Source: Myceligenerans pegani (GTDB lineage: Bacteria; Actinomycetota; Actinomycetes; Actinomycetales; Cellulomonadaceae). From it: a DNA stretch of 64,000 nt. This document shows positions 37,059-45,461 of the stretch, one piece after another. Location of the stretch: contig NZ_JADBGR010000097.1 in assembly GCF_014892515.1 (NCBI RefSeq), positions 1 through 64,000 on the forward strand. Direction: 5' to 3'. Position numbers and translations under genes: made by a program. Each line of letters starts with the position of its first letter. Positions within the stretch are counted from its first letter, which is position 1. The notes beneath the pieces were generated by a model. It saw nothing but the letters and a program-made list of their open reading frames with translations, did not search any database and was not told where the DNA came from.

Positions 37059-37097
37059 TTGGCGGCGCTACTTATTGTAGTTACAGTAAATAGCGCC
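37059..37097 (+). promoter_or_regulatory. Lipase promoter with embedded operator palindrome
   Basis: TTGGCG (37059-37064), 17 bases, then TACAGT (37082-37087) form a standard promoter. A 34-bp imperfect palindrome (37064-37097, arms beginning GGCGCTA) covers the spacer and -10 box. Its AT-rich centre TTGTAGTTACA stands out in this GC-rich genome. The layout fits repression by a TetR- or GntR-type regulator that is not encoded beside it. Confidence 0.65.
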
Positions 37098-37158
37098 CCC
37101 GCCCGGGCCGGATGTTCAGCGCCGAGCATCCGAGGACGACCTCGAAGGAGAGGCATCC

Positions 37159-38430
37159 ATGTGCAACCGTCCCCGTCTCCCTGTCCGCACGCTCCGGCTC
37201 CGCGGGCTCGCGCTCACCGCCGTCGCCGCCCTGACCATCCCGCTCGTCCCGGCCGTCGCGCAGGCCGGCGTCCCCACGTCGCCCGCGCCCGCGCCACGCA
37301 CGTCCGCCGCCGTGCCCGACGACGACGGCCGCCTCCGGTCCGGCACGATCTTCCCCGTCCCGCCCGACGACTTCTACGACCCGCCCGCGGACCTCGGCGA
37401 CGGCGCGGACGGCGAGGTGATCAGGACGCGCGAGCAGGCCACCGGCCTGAGCGCCCGCACCTGGATGGTCATGTACCACTCCACCAACGCCACCGGCCAG
37501 GACATCCCCGTGACCGGCCGTGTCCTGGTGCCGCACCGCGCATGGCGCGGCGAGGGCCCGCGCCCGATCGTGACGGTGGCCCCGGGGACGCGGGGCGTCG
37601 GCGACGACTGCGCGCCGTCGCGCTGGCTCGACTACGAGCGGCCGCTCGTCGAGCCATTCCTGCTCCAGGGGTACGCCGTGGTGATCACCGACTACGAGGG
37701 ACTCGGCACCCCCGGCGTGCACACCTACATGGTCGGCAGGTCGCAGGGCCGCGTGGTGCTCGACATGGTGCGCGCCGCCACCAACCTGCCCGCGGCCGGG
37801 CTGGATCCCGGCGGCAAGGTCGCCGTCGTCGGCTACTCGCAGGGCGGCGGCGCGGCGGTCTGGGCCGCCGAGCTGTGGCGGGAGCACGCGCCGGAGCTCG
37901 ACGTCGTCGGCGTCGCGGCCGGCGGCGTGCCCGCCGACCTCACCGCGGTGTCCGAGCGGCTGAACGGCGGAGTGGGCTTCGGGTTCATGCTGCTGGCCGC
38001 CTTCGGGTACGACGCCGCCTACCCCGAGCTGGACCTGCGGAGCTACCTCAACGAGCGGGGCCGGCGCCTGTACGAGCGGGAGCAGGACGCGTGCGTCGAC
38101 ACGGCGCTCGCGTACGCCCTGCAGGACATCGACGTCTACGCCGACCAGGACCCCCGCTACACCGAGGCCTGGCAGGCACGGTTCACCGAGAACCGCGCCG
38201 GGGCGAACCCGCCGGACGCACCGCTGTTCCTCTACCACGGCCTGTTCGACGAGATCGTGCCGCCGGGCCAGGCCGTGGCGCTGCGCGAGGAGTACTGCGC
38301 CGCGGGAGCCGACGTGCGCTGGCGGTGGCACCTCGGGGAACACGTCACGACCATGGTGACGGCGGCGCCGAGCGTGGTGAGTTTCGTCGATCGCCGCTTC
38401 CGCGACCGCCCCTTCCGCCCCACCTGCTGA
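37159..38430 (+). CDS. Secreted lipase (LIP family)
   Basis: A 423-residue secreted alpha/beta hydrolase of the secretory lipase family. The signal peptide runs to about residue 36 (VPAVAQAG), and Cys2 is not a lipobox. The nucleophile elbow is VVGYSQGGGAAVW, the acid is near FDEIVPPGQA and the His is in HLGEHVTTM. Two Cys pairs could form disulphides. Family members hydrolyse triacylglycerols or sterol and wax esters outside the cell. It is transcribed alone from a regulated-looking promoter and ends before a large hairpin. Confidence 0.92.
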   Translation: MCNRPRLPVRTLRLRGLALTAVAALTIPLVPAVAQAGVPTSPAPAPRTSAAVPDDDGRLRSGTIFPVPPDDFYDPPADLGDGADGEVIRTREQATGLSARTWMVMYHSTNATGQDIPVTGRVLVPHRAWRGEGPRPIVTVAPGTRGVGDDCAPSRWLDYERPLVEPFLLQGYAVVITDYEGLGTPGVHTYMVGRSQGRVVLDMVRAATNLPAAGLDPGGKVAVVGYSQGGGAAVWAAELWREHAPELDVVGVAAGGVPADLTAVSERLNGGVGFGFMLLAAFGYDAAYPELDLRSYLNERGRRLYEREQDACVDTALAYALQDIDVYADQDPRYTEAWQARFTENRAGANPPDAPLFLYHGLFDEIVPPGQAVALREEYCAAGADVRWRWHLGEHVTTMVTAAPSVVSFVDRRFRDRPFRPTC

Positions 38431-38438
38431 CGCCCGGC

Positions 38439-38505
38439 GTCGCCCACCACGACATGAACGTCGTTACCCACCTTTGTTAACAACGTTCATGTCGTGGTGG
38501 GCGAC
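38439..38505 (+). terminator. Long stem-loop after the lipase gene
   Basis: A 27-bp inverted repeat (38439-38465 with 38479-38505) with one mismatch and a 13-base loop, beginning 9 bp after the lipase stop. The arm contains CACCACGACATGAACG. It is the longest stem of any terminator-like site here; a mobile hairpin origin is possible, but no target duplication was seen. Confidence 0.65.
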
Positions 38506-38682
38506 ACGGCCGCTCGCGCCGCTGGTCCCGCCCGCCCGCTGAAAGGCCGCTGTGACCTGCGGATTCGTCGTCCCGACGTGCGCCAACGTTCAGCTTCCGT
38601 TCCCGCGCCGTTGCGTGTCCGTTTCGACTGGTTCCGGACGATGGGCCCGTTCCACCGGATTCCCAGCGAAAGGACCACTGCC

Positions 38683-38979
38683 ATGTCGAACATCAAGGTG
38701 ACCTTCCAGGAGATGGAGGACGCCGCCCAGCGCATGAAGCAGGAGGCGTCCGACATGCAGGCGAAGCTCGACCAGCTGCGCAACATGGTTCAGAACCTGG
38801 TCCAGGACGGGTACGTGACCGACAAGTCGTCCAAGCGGTTCGACGAGTCGTACCAGGAGCTCGACAAGGGCGGCAAGCAGGTCATGGAGGGGCTCGACGG
38901 GATCGGCGAGTACCTGAAGCAGGCCGCGGACGCACTGCGGAAGACGGACGAAGAGCTCGCCAACGCGCTGAACAAGTGA
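38683..38979 (+). CDS. WXG100-family-size T7SS protein
   Basis: A 98-residue all-helical protein of the ESAT-6/WXG100 size class, first gene of the T7SS-like locus. Two amphipathic helices (about 5-45 and 50-95) are separated by a turn. The usual Trp-X-Gly is absent; DGYVTDKSSKRF stands at the turn. It probably pairs with the next gene product as a secreted heterodimer. The ATG has AAAGGA 8 bp upstream. Confidence 0.82.
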   Translation: MSNIKVTFQEMEDAAQRMKQEASDMQAKLDQLRNMVQNLVQDGYVTDKSSKRFDESYQELDKGGKQVMEGLDGIGEYLKQAADALRKTDEELANALNK

Positions 38980-38983
38980 CGCC

Positions 38984-39271
38984 ATGGCCGATGTCATCGT
39001 CACCAAGGAGGTCCTGGAGGACGCCGCCACGGATCTCAAGAACATCAACGACGAGTTCAAGAACATGTCGGCGATGTGGGAGGGCGGCGACATCTGGGGC
39101 CACGAGCTCGTGCGCAACGCGATGGACGACTTCATCGACAACTGGTGGGTCAAGCGCGAGAAGCTCCAGGTCCAGCTCGACGACCTGACCAAGAAGATGG
39201 ACCAGGCGAAGGAGGCCTGGAACGAGACCGAGGACGCGCTGGCCTCCTCGTTCGACGAACAGCCCGCATAG
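38984..39271 (+). CDS. WXG100-like T7SS protein, second of a pair
   Basis: A 95-residue helical protein. The region MSAMWEGGDIWGHELV carries Trp residues at the turn and a C-terminal helix (KREKLQVQLDDLTKKMDQA) follows. It begins 4 bp after the first protein, so the two are surely made together, like EsxA/EsxB pairs. The C-terminal half is acidic and ends EQPA; no clear YxxxD/E export signal is seen. Confidence 0.8.
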   Translation: MADVIVTKEVLEDAATDLKNINDEFKNMSAMWEGGDIWGHELVRNAMDDFIDNWWVKREKLQVQLDDLTKKMDQAKEAWNETEDALASSFDEQPA

Positions 39272-39280
39272 GAGAACTGG

Positions 39281-40792
39281 ATGAGCGGCGCTCGTGACGG
39301 CGAATGGAACCTGCTCGGTCATGACTCCGATCCCGTCCCGGCCACGGCCGAGGGACTCGACGGAATCATCAGCCACTACAGGGACATCGCCCAGGCGATG
39401 ACCGACCAGGCCGCTTTGCTGAAACGGATCGGTGACGGCGACGTCCGGCTCCTCAAGGGACAGGCGGCCGACGCGATGCGCAAACGCGCGCGGGAGAGCA
39501 ACGAGGCGCTGTCCAAGGTGGCCGACCGGTACACCGACGTGAAGGACGCACTGGTCGGCTACCAGCCGGAGCTCAGGACCGCGCGCACCCTGACGGGGCA
39601 GGCGCTCGAGGAGGCGGAGGCCGCCAACCGGGAGCTCGGACACGCCGAGGGGATGCCCGATCCCGTGAACGAGGACCGGCCCGAGGACGATCCGCTCACC
39701 GACGAGGACCGCCAGGCGTCGTCGGACCGCACGGCGGCGATCGGGAAGGCCGAGACGAAGATCGCCGACGCGAAGGACAAGTCGGACCGAGCGCTGGAGG
39801 CCCTCCGGGGGGCCGCCGAGAGAGCGGCCGCCAAGATCAGGGAGAACTGGGGCGACGACGGGCTGCACCACTCCTGGCAGGAGGCGCTCCGGCACAGGAT
39901 CGCCAAGGTCCTCAAGAAGATCGTCGAGATCCTCGGCTACATCGGGATGGCGCTGGCGGTGCTCGCGATCCTCATCCCCGGCCTGGGCATCGTGACGCTG
40001 CTCGGAGTGGTGGTCACGGTGCTGTCGACGATCGCGAGCACCATTCTGGCCGCCTGGGGCGAGGGCAGCTGGCTGAGCGTCATCATCGGCGTCGTGGGGA
40101 TCGCGTTCATCGGTGTCGGCGTCGTCGCCACCCGCGCGCTCAAGGGCCTGCAGAGCATCAAGGTCGCCACCCGTGGCGGCGGCTGGCGGGACGCGGCCGT
40201 CGACCGGCTCGCCGCCGTCTCCCGGCTCCGGGAGACCCTGCGCGCCCGCCTGCCTCCCAACTTCAGCAGGCCGGTCCCCCCGATCAACTTCAGCAGGCCG
40301 ATGCCCGCCTGGCGCCTCAATCCGCTCTCTCCCGCGGAGCGGTCCCTGCTGGGATCGCTCGACCGGCAGTTCCACACGATCACCCAGAACCTCAACCGGT
40401 GGGACGACTTCATCGGGAACACCACGGTCAAGCCGCCGTTCTGGAAGTTCTACACGAAGAACTTCTGGAGCGTCGAGAAGTCGCGCTTCGGGGACGTCTT
40501 CGTCCGGGGCAGCTGGCGAGGCGACCGCGTCCTGAGCGTCAACGACATCACCGACCTGAAGAAGATCGACCTGAACATCGTCAACCTTCTCGGCGGAGCC
40601 CCCGCCAAGATCCCCCTCTACGCGAAGCTCGGGCCGTGGGCCTTCAGCTTCGGCTGGATCACGTCGCTCTGGGGGATGGCGGTGACACCGACGAACTTCA
40701 GCCCGAACGACCTGCGCAGCACGTTCGACTGGTGGAAGGACGCCGACTACAGCGGCCTCTACAGCGAGAACAACGTCATGGACGACCGCTGA
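39281..40792 (+). CDS. Putative T7SS-secreted effector with T7SS-signal domain
   Basis: A 503-residue protein whose first 120 residues match the putative T7SS secretion-signal domain: WNLLGHDSDPVPATAEGL followed by long helices with GQAADAMRKRARE and YTDVKDALVGYQPELRTA. Residues 120-200 are charged helices. Hydrophobic segments follow at about 220-265 (two) and 270-292. The C-terminal 200 residues, from LSPAERSLLGSLDRQF on, are Trp/Lys-rich and match no toxin domain I recognise. It lies 9 bp after the WXG pair. The N-terminal signal plus variable C-terminus is the plan of a polymorphic toxin. Two small genes downstream could be immunity or chaperones. Confidence 0.72.
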   Translation: MSGARDGEWNLLGHDSDPVPATAEGLDGIISHYRDIAQAMTDQAALLKRIGDGDVRLLKGQAADAMRKRARESNEALSKVADRYTDVKDALVGYQPELRTARTLTGQALEEAEAANRELGHAEGMPDPVNEDRPEDDPLTDEDRQASSDRTAAIGKAETKIADAKDKSDRALEALRGAAERAAAKIRENWGDDGLHHSWQEALRHRIAKVLKKIVEILGYIGMALAVLAILIPGLGIVTLLGVVVTVLSTIASTILAAWGEGSWLSVIIGVVGIAFIGVGVVATRALKGLQSIKVATRGGGWRDAAVDRLAAVSRLRETLRARLPPNFSRPVPPINFSRPMPAWRLNPLSPAERSLLGSLDRQFHTITQNLNRWDDFIGNTTVKPPFWKFYTKNFWSVEKSRFGDVFVRGSWRGDRVLSVNDITDLKKIDLNIVNLLGGAPAKIPLYAKLGPWAFSFGWITSLWGMAVTPTNFSPNDLRSTFDWWKDADYSGLYSENNVMDDR

Positions 40793-41469
40793 TGGGCGCG
40801 GCGGAACGGACGCACGCCCGCGTCACCGACTGGACCTGGAACGTCGAACCCCCCGCGGGGTGGCTCGCGGTGCCCGCGACCGGCGAGGATCCCCCGGAGG
40901 TCGTCGACCGCTGGGAGCGGGAGGCGCTGACCCTCGTCGCGGACTCGATCACCCCCCAGGAGGTGGTCGACGACGAGTACCGGAACCTCGACCTCCCGGA
41001 CGACTTCCGGGCGGAGCTCGAACGGACGGCCGCCGACTCGGTCCGGAACCTGCGGGAGTTCGCCGACAGCGTCGCCCCGGCCGGCGACCGGGTCGTCGCC
41101 GCCGTGGGGGTCCTGGGGTGCACGCCCATCCCCGTCCTCGTCGCCGTCGGCCTCAGCAGCCTCGACGACGACGGCGACGGGCTCATGGCCGCCCTGGGCG
41201 CCACCGGGGGCGCGCCCCTCGCACCCCCGGAGATCGACCATCTCGACCTGCCCGACGGCGACGGCGTCCGGGTCACCCGGCTCGACCTCGGCGGGCAGAG
41301 CGGCACGGCCTGGGTGAGCGTGGCCCTCGGCCGCCGCGCCGAGCACGACGACGTCCTGGCCGACACCGTGCTCGTCTGGCGTTCCCAGGACCTGTTCGTC
41401 GCCGGCCTGATGACCGAGCTGCTCGACGAGCTGCTGCCCGCCGTGAAGATCGTCCGGAGTGGACCATGA
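40792..41469 (+). CDS. Unknown T7SS-locus protein A
   Basis: A 225-residue soluble protein of unknown function. No signal peptide or membrane segment is visible, except the hydrophobic strand region RVVAAVGVLGCTPIPVLVAVGLSSL. Start ATG overlaps the effector stop by one base (TGATG), showing coupled translation. It begins WNVEPPAGWLAVP, similar to the start of the next gene product, and ends in an amphipathic segment, so the two are probably paralogues. A role as immunity protein or secretion chaperone is possible. Confidence 0.7.
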   Translation: MGAAERTHARVTDWTWNVEPPAGWLAVPATGEDPPEVVDRWEREALTLVADSITPQEVVDDEYRNLDLPDDFRAELERTAADSVRNLREFADSVAPAGDRVVAAVGVLGCTPIPVLVAVGLSSLDDDGDGLMAALGATGGAPLAPPEIDHLDLPDGDGVRVTRLDLGGQSGTAWVSVALGRRAEHDDVLADTVLVWRSQDLFVAGLMTELLDELLPAVKIVRSGP

Positions 41470-42152
41470 CCGAGAACCCCGCCCTGGCCGGAGCCAAGCC
41501 GACAGACGTCTGGGGAATGTTCTTCCCGCCGGGATGGGTCCGGTTCCCCACCGGCCCGGACCAGGCCCGCGAGCTCGACGAGGCGATCGAGGAGGTGGTC
41601 CGCCAGGCCCTGCCCGACGACCTCCCGCGCGACTCCGCCGAGCCGCACCGCCACCTGATGCGCGACGCCCTGCGCGAGACCTTCACCGAGGCCACCGAGG
41701 CCGGGGCCGGAGCCGTGTACCTCCCGACCGAGCCCCTGAACGGCATCATGACGCCCTGCTCCATCACCGAGGCCGAGCTCGTCGCCGACGCCGGCAGCAA
41801 CCCGGTCGAGGTGGCGGCCAGCATCCTCCGGGAGGACTACGACGAGAGCGAGCTCGTCGAGGTCGACGGCCGCCCCGGCGCCCGCGTCACGACGACCTCC
41901 CACGACGTGCGGCACGAGGGCGACTTCCCCGTGGTGTCCACCAAGCAGGTCGTCTACGTGATCTCCCGCGACGACGCCGAGGGCGACTGGCTCGTGATGT
42001 CCTTCAGCACGGTCTGGAACACCGAGGAGGGCGAGCTGGTGTCCGAGGCGCTCGTCATCTTCTTCGACGCCCTGATGTCCACCTTCCGCTGGGCCGGCCC
42101 CGGCGCGCATCCCCTCACGCCCCTCGACGGGACCGGCCCCGCCGGCCGGTAG
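41466..42152 (+). CDS. Unknown T7SS-locus protein B
   Basis: A 228-residue soluble protein, similar in size and layout to the previous one: an early FFPPGWVRFPTGPDQARELDE, a central helical part, then beta-strands with VVSTKQVVYVISRD and WLVMSFSTVWNTEEGELV. The ATGA overlap with the preceding gene shows tight coupling. The C-terminal VIFFDALMSTFRW may mediate dimerisation. The family is unknown to me; the layout suggests a chaperone-like (EspG-like) or immunity role, which is inference. Confidence 0.7.
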   Translation: MTENPALAGAKPTDVWGMFFPPGWVRFPTGPDQARELDEAIEEVVRQALPDDLPRDSAEPHRHLMRDALRETFTEATEAGAGAVYLPTEPLNGIMTPCSITEAELVADAGSNPVEVAASILREDYDESELVEVDGRPGARVTTTSHDVRHEGDFPVVSTKQVVYVISRDDAEGDWLVMSFSTVWNTEEGELVSEALVIFFDALMSTFRWAGPGAHPLTPLDGTGPAGR

Positions 42153-42176
42153 ACGAATCGACAGCCCGGAGCACCA

Positions 42177-43502
42177 GTGTCCCGAATCCGCCACCTGATC
42201 ACCCTGGCTCTCGCGGTGATCGCGGCCGTCCTGTCCGCCCCCACGGCAGCGGCCGCGGCCGCCGACGGCGAGGACGTCAAGTACTACGTCGTCCAGGACA
42301 AGGGCGACGCCGAGCCCGAGTTCCTGTTCGAGATCGCCCAGCGCTACCTCGGCGACGGCGAACGGTACACCGAGATCTTCGAGCTCAACGAGGGCCGCGT
42401 CCAGCCCGACGGCACCACGGTCACCACGCCCGAGGTGCTCCTGCCCGGCTGGATCCTGCTGATGCCCGACGACGCCGAGGGCGACGGCATCCGCACCGGC
42501 CCCCTCCTCGAGGTGACCCCGCCCGCCGCCGAGCCCGGGGGCGCGCCGGGAACGGGCGAGCAGGGCGCGACCGCCCCCGGAGCGACCGATGCCGCCGCCC
42601 CGGACGCCGGCGACGACGGCGCGGGCCCCGCCGGCTGGCTCGTCCCCGCCCTGATCACCCTCGGCGCGCTGCTCGTGACCGGCGGCCTGGCGGCCGGCGT
42701 CGTCCTGCTCCTGCGGCGTCGGCGAGCCGGCCGCACCGCCGAGCCGTTCGACGACAGCCTGCTGCGCACCGACACGTCGTCGGCCTGGATGACGGACCGC
42801 GCGCTGCGCGTCCTGGTGGCCGCGTGCGAGCGCGGCGGGATCGAGGTGCCCGTGCTCACGGCCGTGTTCATCGAGGGCCCGGCGATGCGGCTGCGGCTGC
42901 AGAACCCGCACGACTCCGCGCCGGCGCCCTGGATCGCGGGGGACGGCGGCACGACCTGGACGGCGCAGATCGCCCGGCTGCAGGCCGAGCCGGCGTCGGA
43001 CGGGCAACTGGGCGGGTTCTCGCGCCTGGTGACGCTGGGCGTCGGGGAGAGCGGCCGTGTGATGATCGACTTCGCGCGGGCGCGCGGCATCATCAGCCTG
43101 GACGGCTCGACGCGGGCGCGGCACGAGGCGCTGCGGCGCTGGCTCGGGGAGCTGACGAGCAACCCCTGGTCCGGCAGCCCGCGCGTCGTGATGGTCGGCA
43201 ACGGCCTGCCGCAGCAGGAGACCGCCGAGCACGTCGCCGGCCTCGAACAGGTCGTCCCCGAGCTGGTGCTCGGGGAGGGTGGCGTGCTCGTCCTGTCCCA
43301 GGCGCCCGTCGCCGCGCAGCAGGAACTCCTGAACTCCCGGTTCGCCGACCCGCGCTTCAGCTGGGTGGTGATCGTCCTCGGACAGGTGCCGGTCGCACGA
43401 TGGCGGTTCACGGCGCGCGACGACGGGTGGCTGCGCAGCGACTTCCTCCCGGACGTGCGCTTCGACGAGCAGACGGCGGTACGGCGGGTGGACCAGCGAT
43501 GA
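42177..43502 (+). CDS. LysM-like membrane protein of the T7SS-like locus
   Basis: A 441-residue protein. A signal peptide (residues 1-30, PTAAAAAA) is followed by a LysM-like domain (YYVVQDKGDAEPEFLFEIAQRYLG to PGWILLMPDD, about 35-105), an Ala/Gly-rich linker, a helix (LVPALITLGALLVTGGLAAGVVLLL) and a cytosolic domain of about 250 residues. The cytosolic domain starts FDDSLLRTDTSSAWMTDRAL and ends with RWRFTARDDGWLRSDFLPDVR. The same cytosolic domain is present in the next gene product. It resembles the domain found after LysM in actinobacterial BTAD-type proteins. It could join peptidoglycan to the secretion ATPase. Confidence 0.78.
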   Translation: MSRIRHLITLALAVIAAVLSAPTAAAAAADGEDVKYYVVQDKGDAEPEFLFEIAQRYLGDGERYTEIFELNEGRVQPDGTTVTTPEVLLPGWILLMPDDAEGDGIRTGPLLEVTPPAAEPGGAPGTGEQGATAPGATDAAAPDAGDDGAGPAGWLVPALITLGALLVTGGLAAGVVLLLRRRRAGRTAEPFDDSLLRTDTSSAWMTDRALRVLVAACERGGIEVPVLTAVFIEGPAMRLRLQNPHDSAPAPWIAGDGGTTWTAQIARLQAEPASDGQLGGFSRLVTLGVGESGRVMIDFARARGIISLDGSTRARHEALRRWLGELTSNPWSGSPRVVMVGNGLPQQETAEHVAGLEQVVPELVLGEGGVLVLSQAPVAAQQELLNSRFADPRFSWVVIVLGQVPVARWRFTARDDGWLRSDFLPDVRFDEQTAVRRVDQR

Positions 43503-45460
43503 GGCGCCACGGAACGACGAGGCATCACGGAACGACGAGGCAGCGCGCGACCTCGCGGCGGCGCGGGAACGAGACCGGCTGGACCGGTACGGCCAGGAGG
43601 GCCCCGGCGCGGGCCGCCGCGCTGCTGGCCGCCGCGCTCCTGGCGACGTGGCTGGTCCCGGCCCCACCCGCCGCCGCCGAGCCGGAACTGCTGAGCCAGG
43701 GCAAGCCCGTGCGGGTGTCCGCCGTGGAGAACAACGACCCGGAGCTGGTGGCGAAGCACGCCGTGGACGGCAGCCTCGCCACGCGCTGGGCGAGCCATCA
43801 CGAGGACCCGTCGTGGATCTGGGTGGACCTGCAGGTGAAGGCCGACGTCCGGCGCATCCGGATCGACTGGGAGGCCGCCCACTCCACGGCCTACACGATC
43901 GACGTGTCGGACGACGCCGCCACCTGGACGACCCTCGCGACGGTCGACCCGGCCGACGGCGGCACCGACGTGCTGGACGTGTCCGGCCGGGGCCGGTACG
44001 TGCGGATGTTCGGCATCACCCGCAACGGCATCGCGGGCCACTCCCTCTGGGAGTTCCAGGTCTTCGGCACGCCGGTGCCCGAGAAGCCGAAGAAGACGGA
44101 ACCCACCGAGAAGCCCGAGCAGGAGGAGCCGGAGCAGGAGCCCGCGCCCGAGCAGGAGAGCCCCGCGCCGCCGCCGGCGACCGAGGCCCCCGCACCGCCG
44201 TCGCCCTCGCCGACCGAGCGCCCGGTCCCGGAGCGGGAGGGACCGCCGGGCTCCGTCGTCTACTACGTCGTCAAGAAGAAGCAGGACGGGAACCCCGAGA
44301 AGATCGAGGGGATCGCCGACCGGTTCCTCGGCGACGCCGAGCGGTGGCCCGAGATCGTCGACCTCACCGAGGGCCATCGCCAGCCGGACGGGCGATTCCT
44401 GGCCGACCCGCACAAGCTGCGTCCCGGATGGGTGCTGCGGCTGCCCGAGGACGCGGTGGGCAAGGGCGTGAGGTTCGGCCTGCTGCCCGGCTACGAGCCC
44501 TCCCCGTCGCCGTCGCCCTCGCCCAGCCCGAGCCTGGCGGCGCCGGAGTCGGCCGAGGCGGAGAGCAGCGAGCTCACCAGCGCCGTCGGCGCGGTCCTCG
44601 GGCCGGTCCTCCTGGCGGTCGGCGGCCTCCTCGTCCTGGCGGGACTGGTCCTGGCCGCGGTGCGCCTCGGCCGGACGCTGCGGGAGCGCCGCAGGGACCG
44701 GACCCCGTTCGACGACAGCGTGCTGCGCACCGACACCTCCGCGGCCTGGACCGTGGACCACGCGCTGCGTGCGCTCATCGCCGCGTGCGAGCGCGACGGG
44801 CTGGACGTGCCCGGCGTGACCGGGGTGTTCATCGAGGGCAGCACGCTGCGCCTGCGGCTCACGAACCCCGCCTCGGTCGGTCCCGAGCCCTGGGCGGTGA
44901 GCGAGGACGGGCAGAGCTGGATGGCGCCGCTGTCGAAGCTGCAGGCGGCGCCGGTGTCCGACGGGTCGACGGCGCAGTTCGCCCGGCTCGTCAACCTGGG
45001 GATGAGCGAGACCGGGCGCGTGCTGGTCGACTTCTCCCTCGCGCGCGGGGTCGTCAGCCTGGACGGCTCGGTCCGGGCGCGGCACGAGGTGCTGCGCCGC
45101 TGGCTCGGGGAGTTCACCGGGAACCCGTGGTCCGGCGAGCCGCGGGTGGTCATGGTCGGCGACGGCCTGCCGCGCCCGGACCAGGTGGAGCACGTCAGCG
45201 GGTTCGACCAGGTCAAGCAGGAGATGGAGGTCGGGGACGGCGGGGTGCTGGTGCTGTCGCAGCCGCCGTCGTCGGCGGACAAGGACTTCCTGGCCGAGCG
45301 GTTCGCCGATCCCGCGTTCGGGTGGGTCGTGATCGTGCTCGGCTCGTGGTCGGCGGCGAAGTGGCGGTTCACGGCGCGCGACGACGGGTGGCTGCGCAGC
45401 GGCTTCCTGCCGCACGTGCGGTACGACGAGCAGGCGGCGGTGCGCCGCGGGAGCGACTGA
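43499..45460 (+). CDS. Discoidin-LysM-transmembrane protein of the T7SS-like locus
   Basis: A 653-residue paralogue of the preceding protein with an added domain. After a basic N-region and signal peptide (to about residue 60) comes an F5/8-type C (discoidin, CBM32-like) domain, from LLSQGKPVRVSAVENNDPELV (start) to GIAGHSLWEFQVFG; the pattern ATRWASHH and WIWVDLQ is typical. A Pro/Glu linker leads to a LysM-like domain (VVYYVVKKKQDGNPEKIEGIAD on), then a Ser/Pro repeat, one helix and the shared cytosolic domain (FDDSVLRTDTSAAWTVDHAL). Start ATG overlaps the previous stop by 4 bp. A cell-surface glycan-binding plus peptidoglycan-binding module tied to a T7SS locus is unusual. Confidence 0.8.
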   Translation: MRRHGTTRHHGTTRQRATSRRRGNETGWTGTARRAPARAAALLAAALLATWLVPAPPAAAEPELLSQGKPVRVSAVENNDPELVAKHAVDGSLATRWASHHEDPSWIWVDLQVKADVRRIRIDWEAAHSTAYTIDVSDDAATWTTLATVDPADGGTDVLDVSGRGRYVRMFGITRNGIAGHSLWEFQVFGTPVPEKPKKTEPTEKPEQEEPEQEPAPEQESPAPPPATEAPAPPSPSPTERPVPEREGPPGSVVYYVVKKKQDGNPEKIEGIADRFLGDAERWPEIVDLTEGHRQPDGRFLADPHKLRPGWVLRLPEDAVGKGVRFGLLPGYEPSPSPSPSPSPSLAAPESAEAESSELTSAVGAVLGPVLLAVGGLLVLAGLVLAAVRLGRTLRERRRDRTPFDDSVLRTDTSAAWTVDHALRALIAACERDGLDVPGVTGVFIEGSTLRLRLTNPASVGPEPWAVSEDGQSWMAPLSKLQAAPVSDGSTAQFARLVNLGMSETGRVLVDFSLARGVVSLDGSVRARHEVLRRWLGEFTGNPWSGEPRVVMVGDGLPRPDQVEHVSGFDQVKQEMEVGDGGVLVLSQPPSSADKDFLAERFADPAFGWVVIVLGSWSAAKWRFTARDDGWLRSGFLPHVRYDEQAAVRRGSD

Positions 45461-45461
45461 C

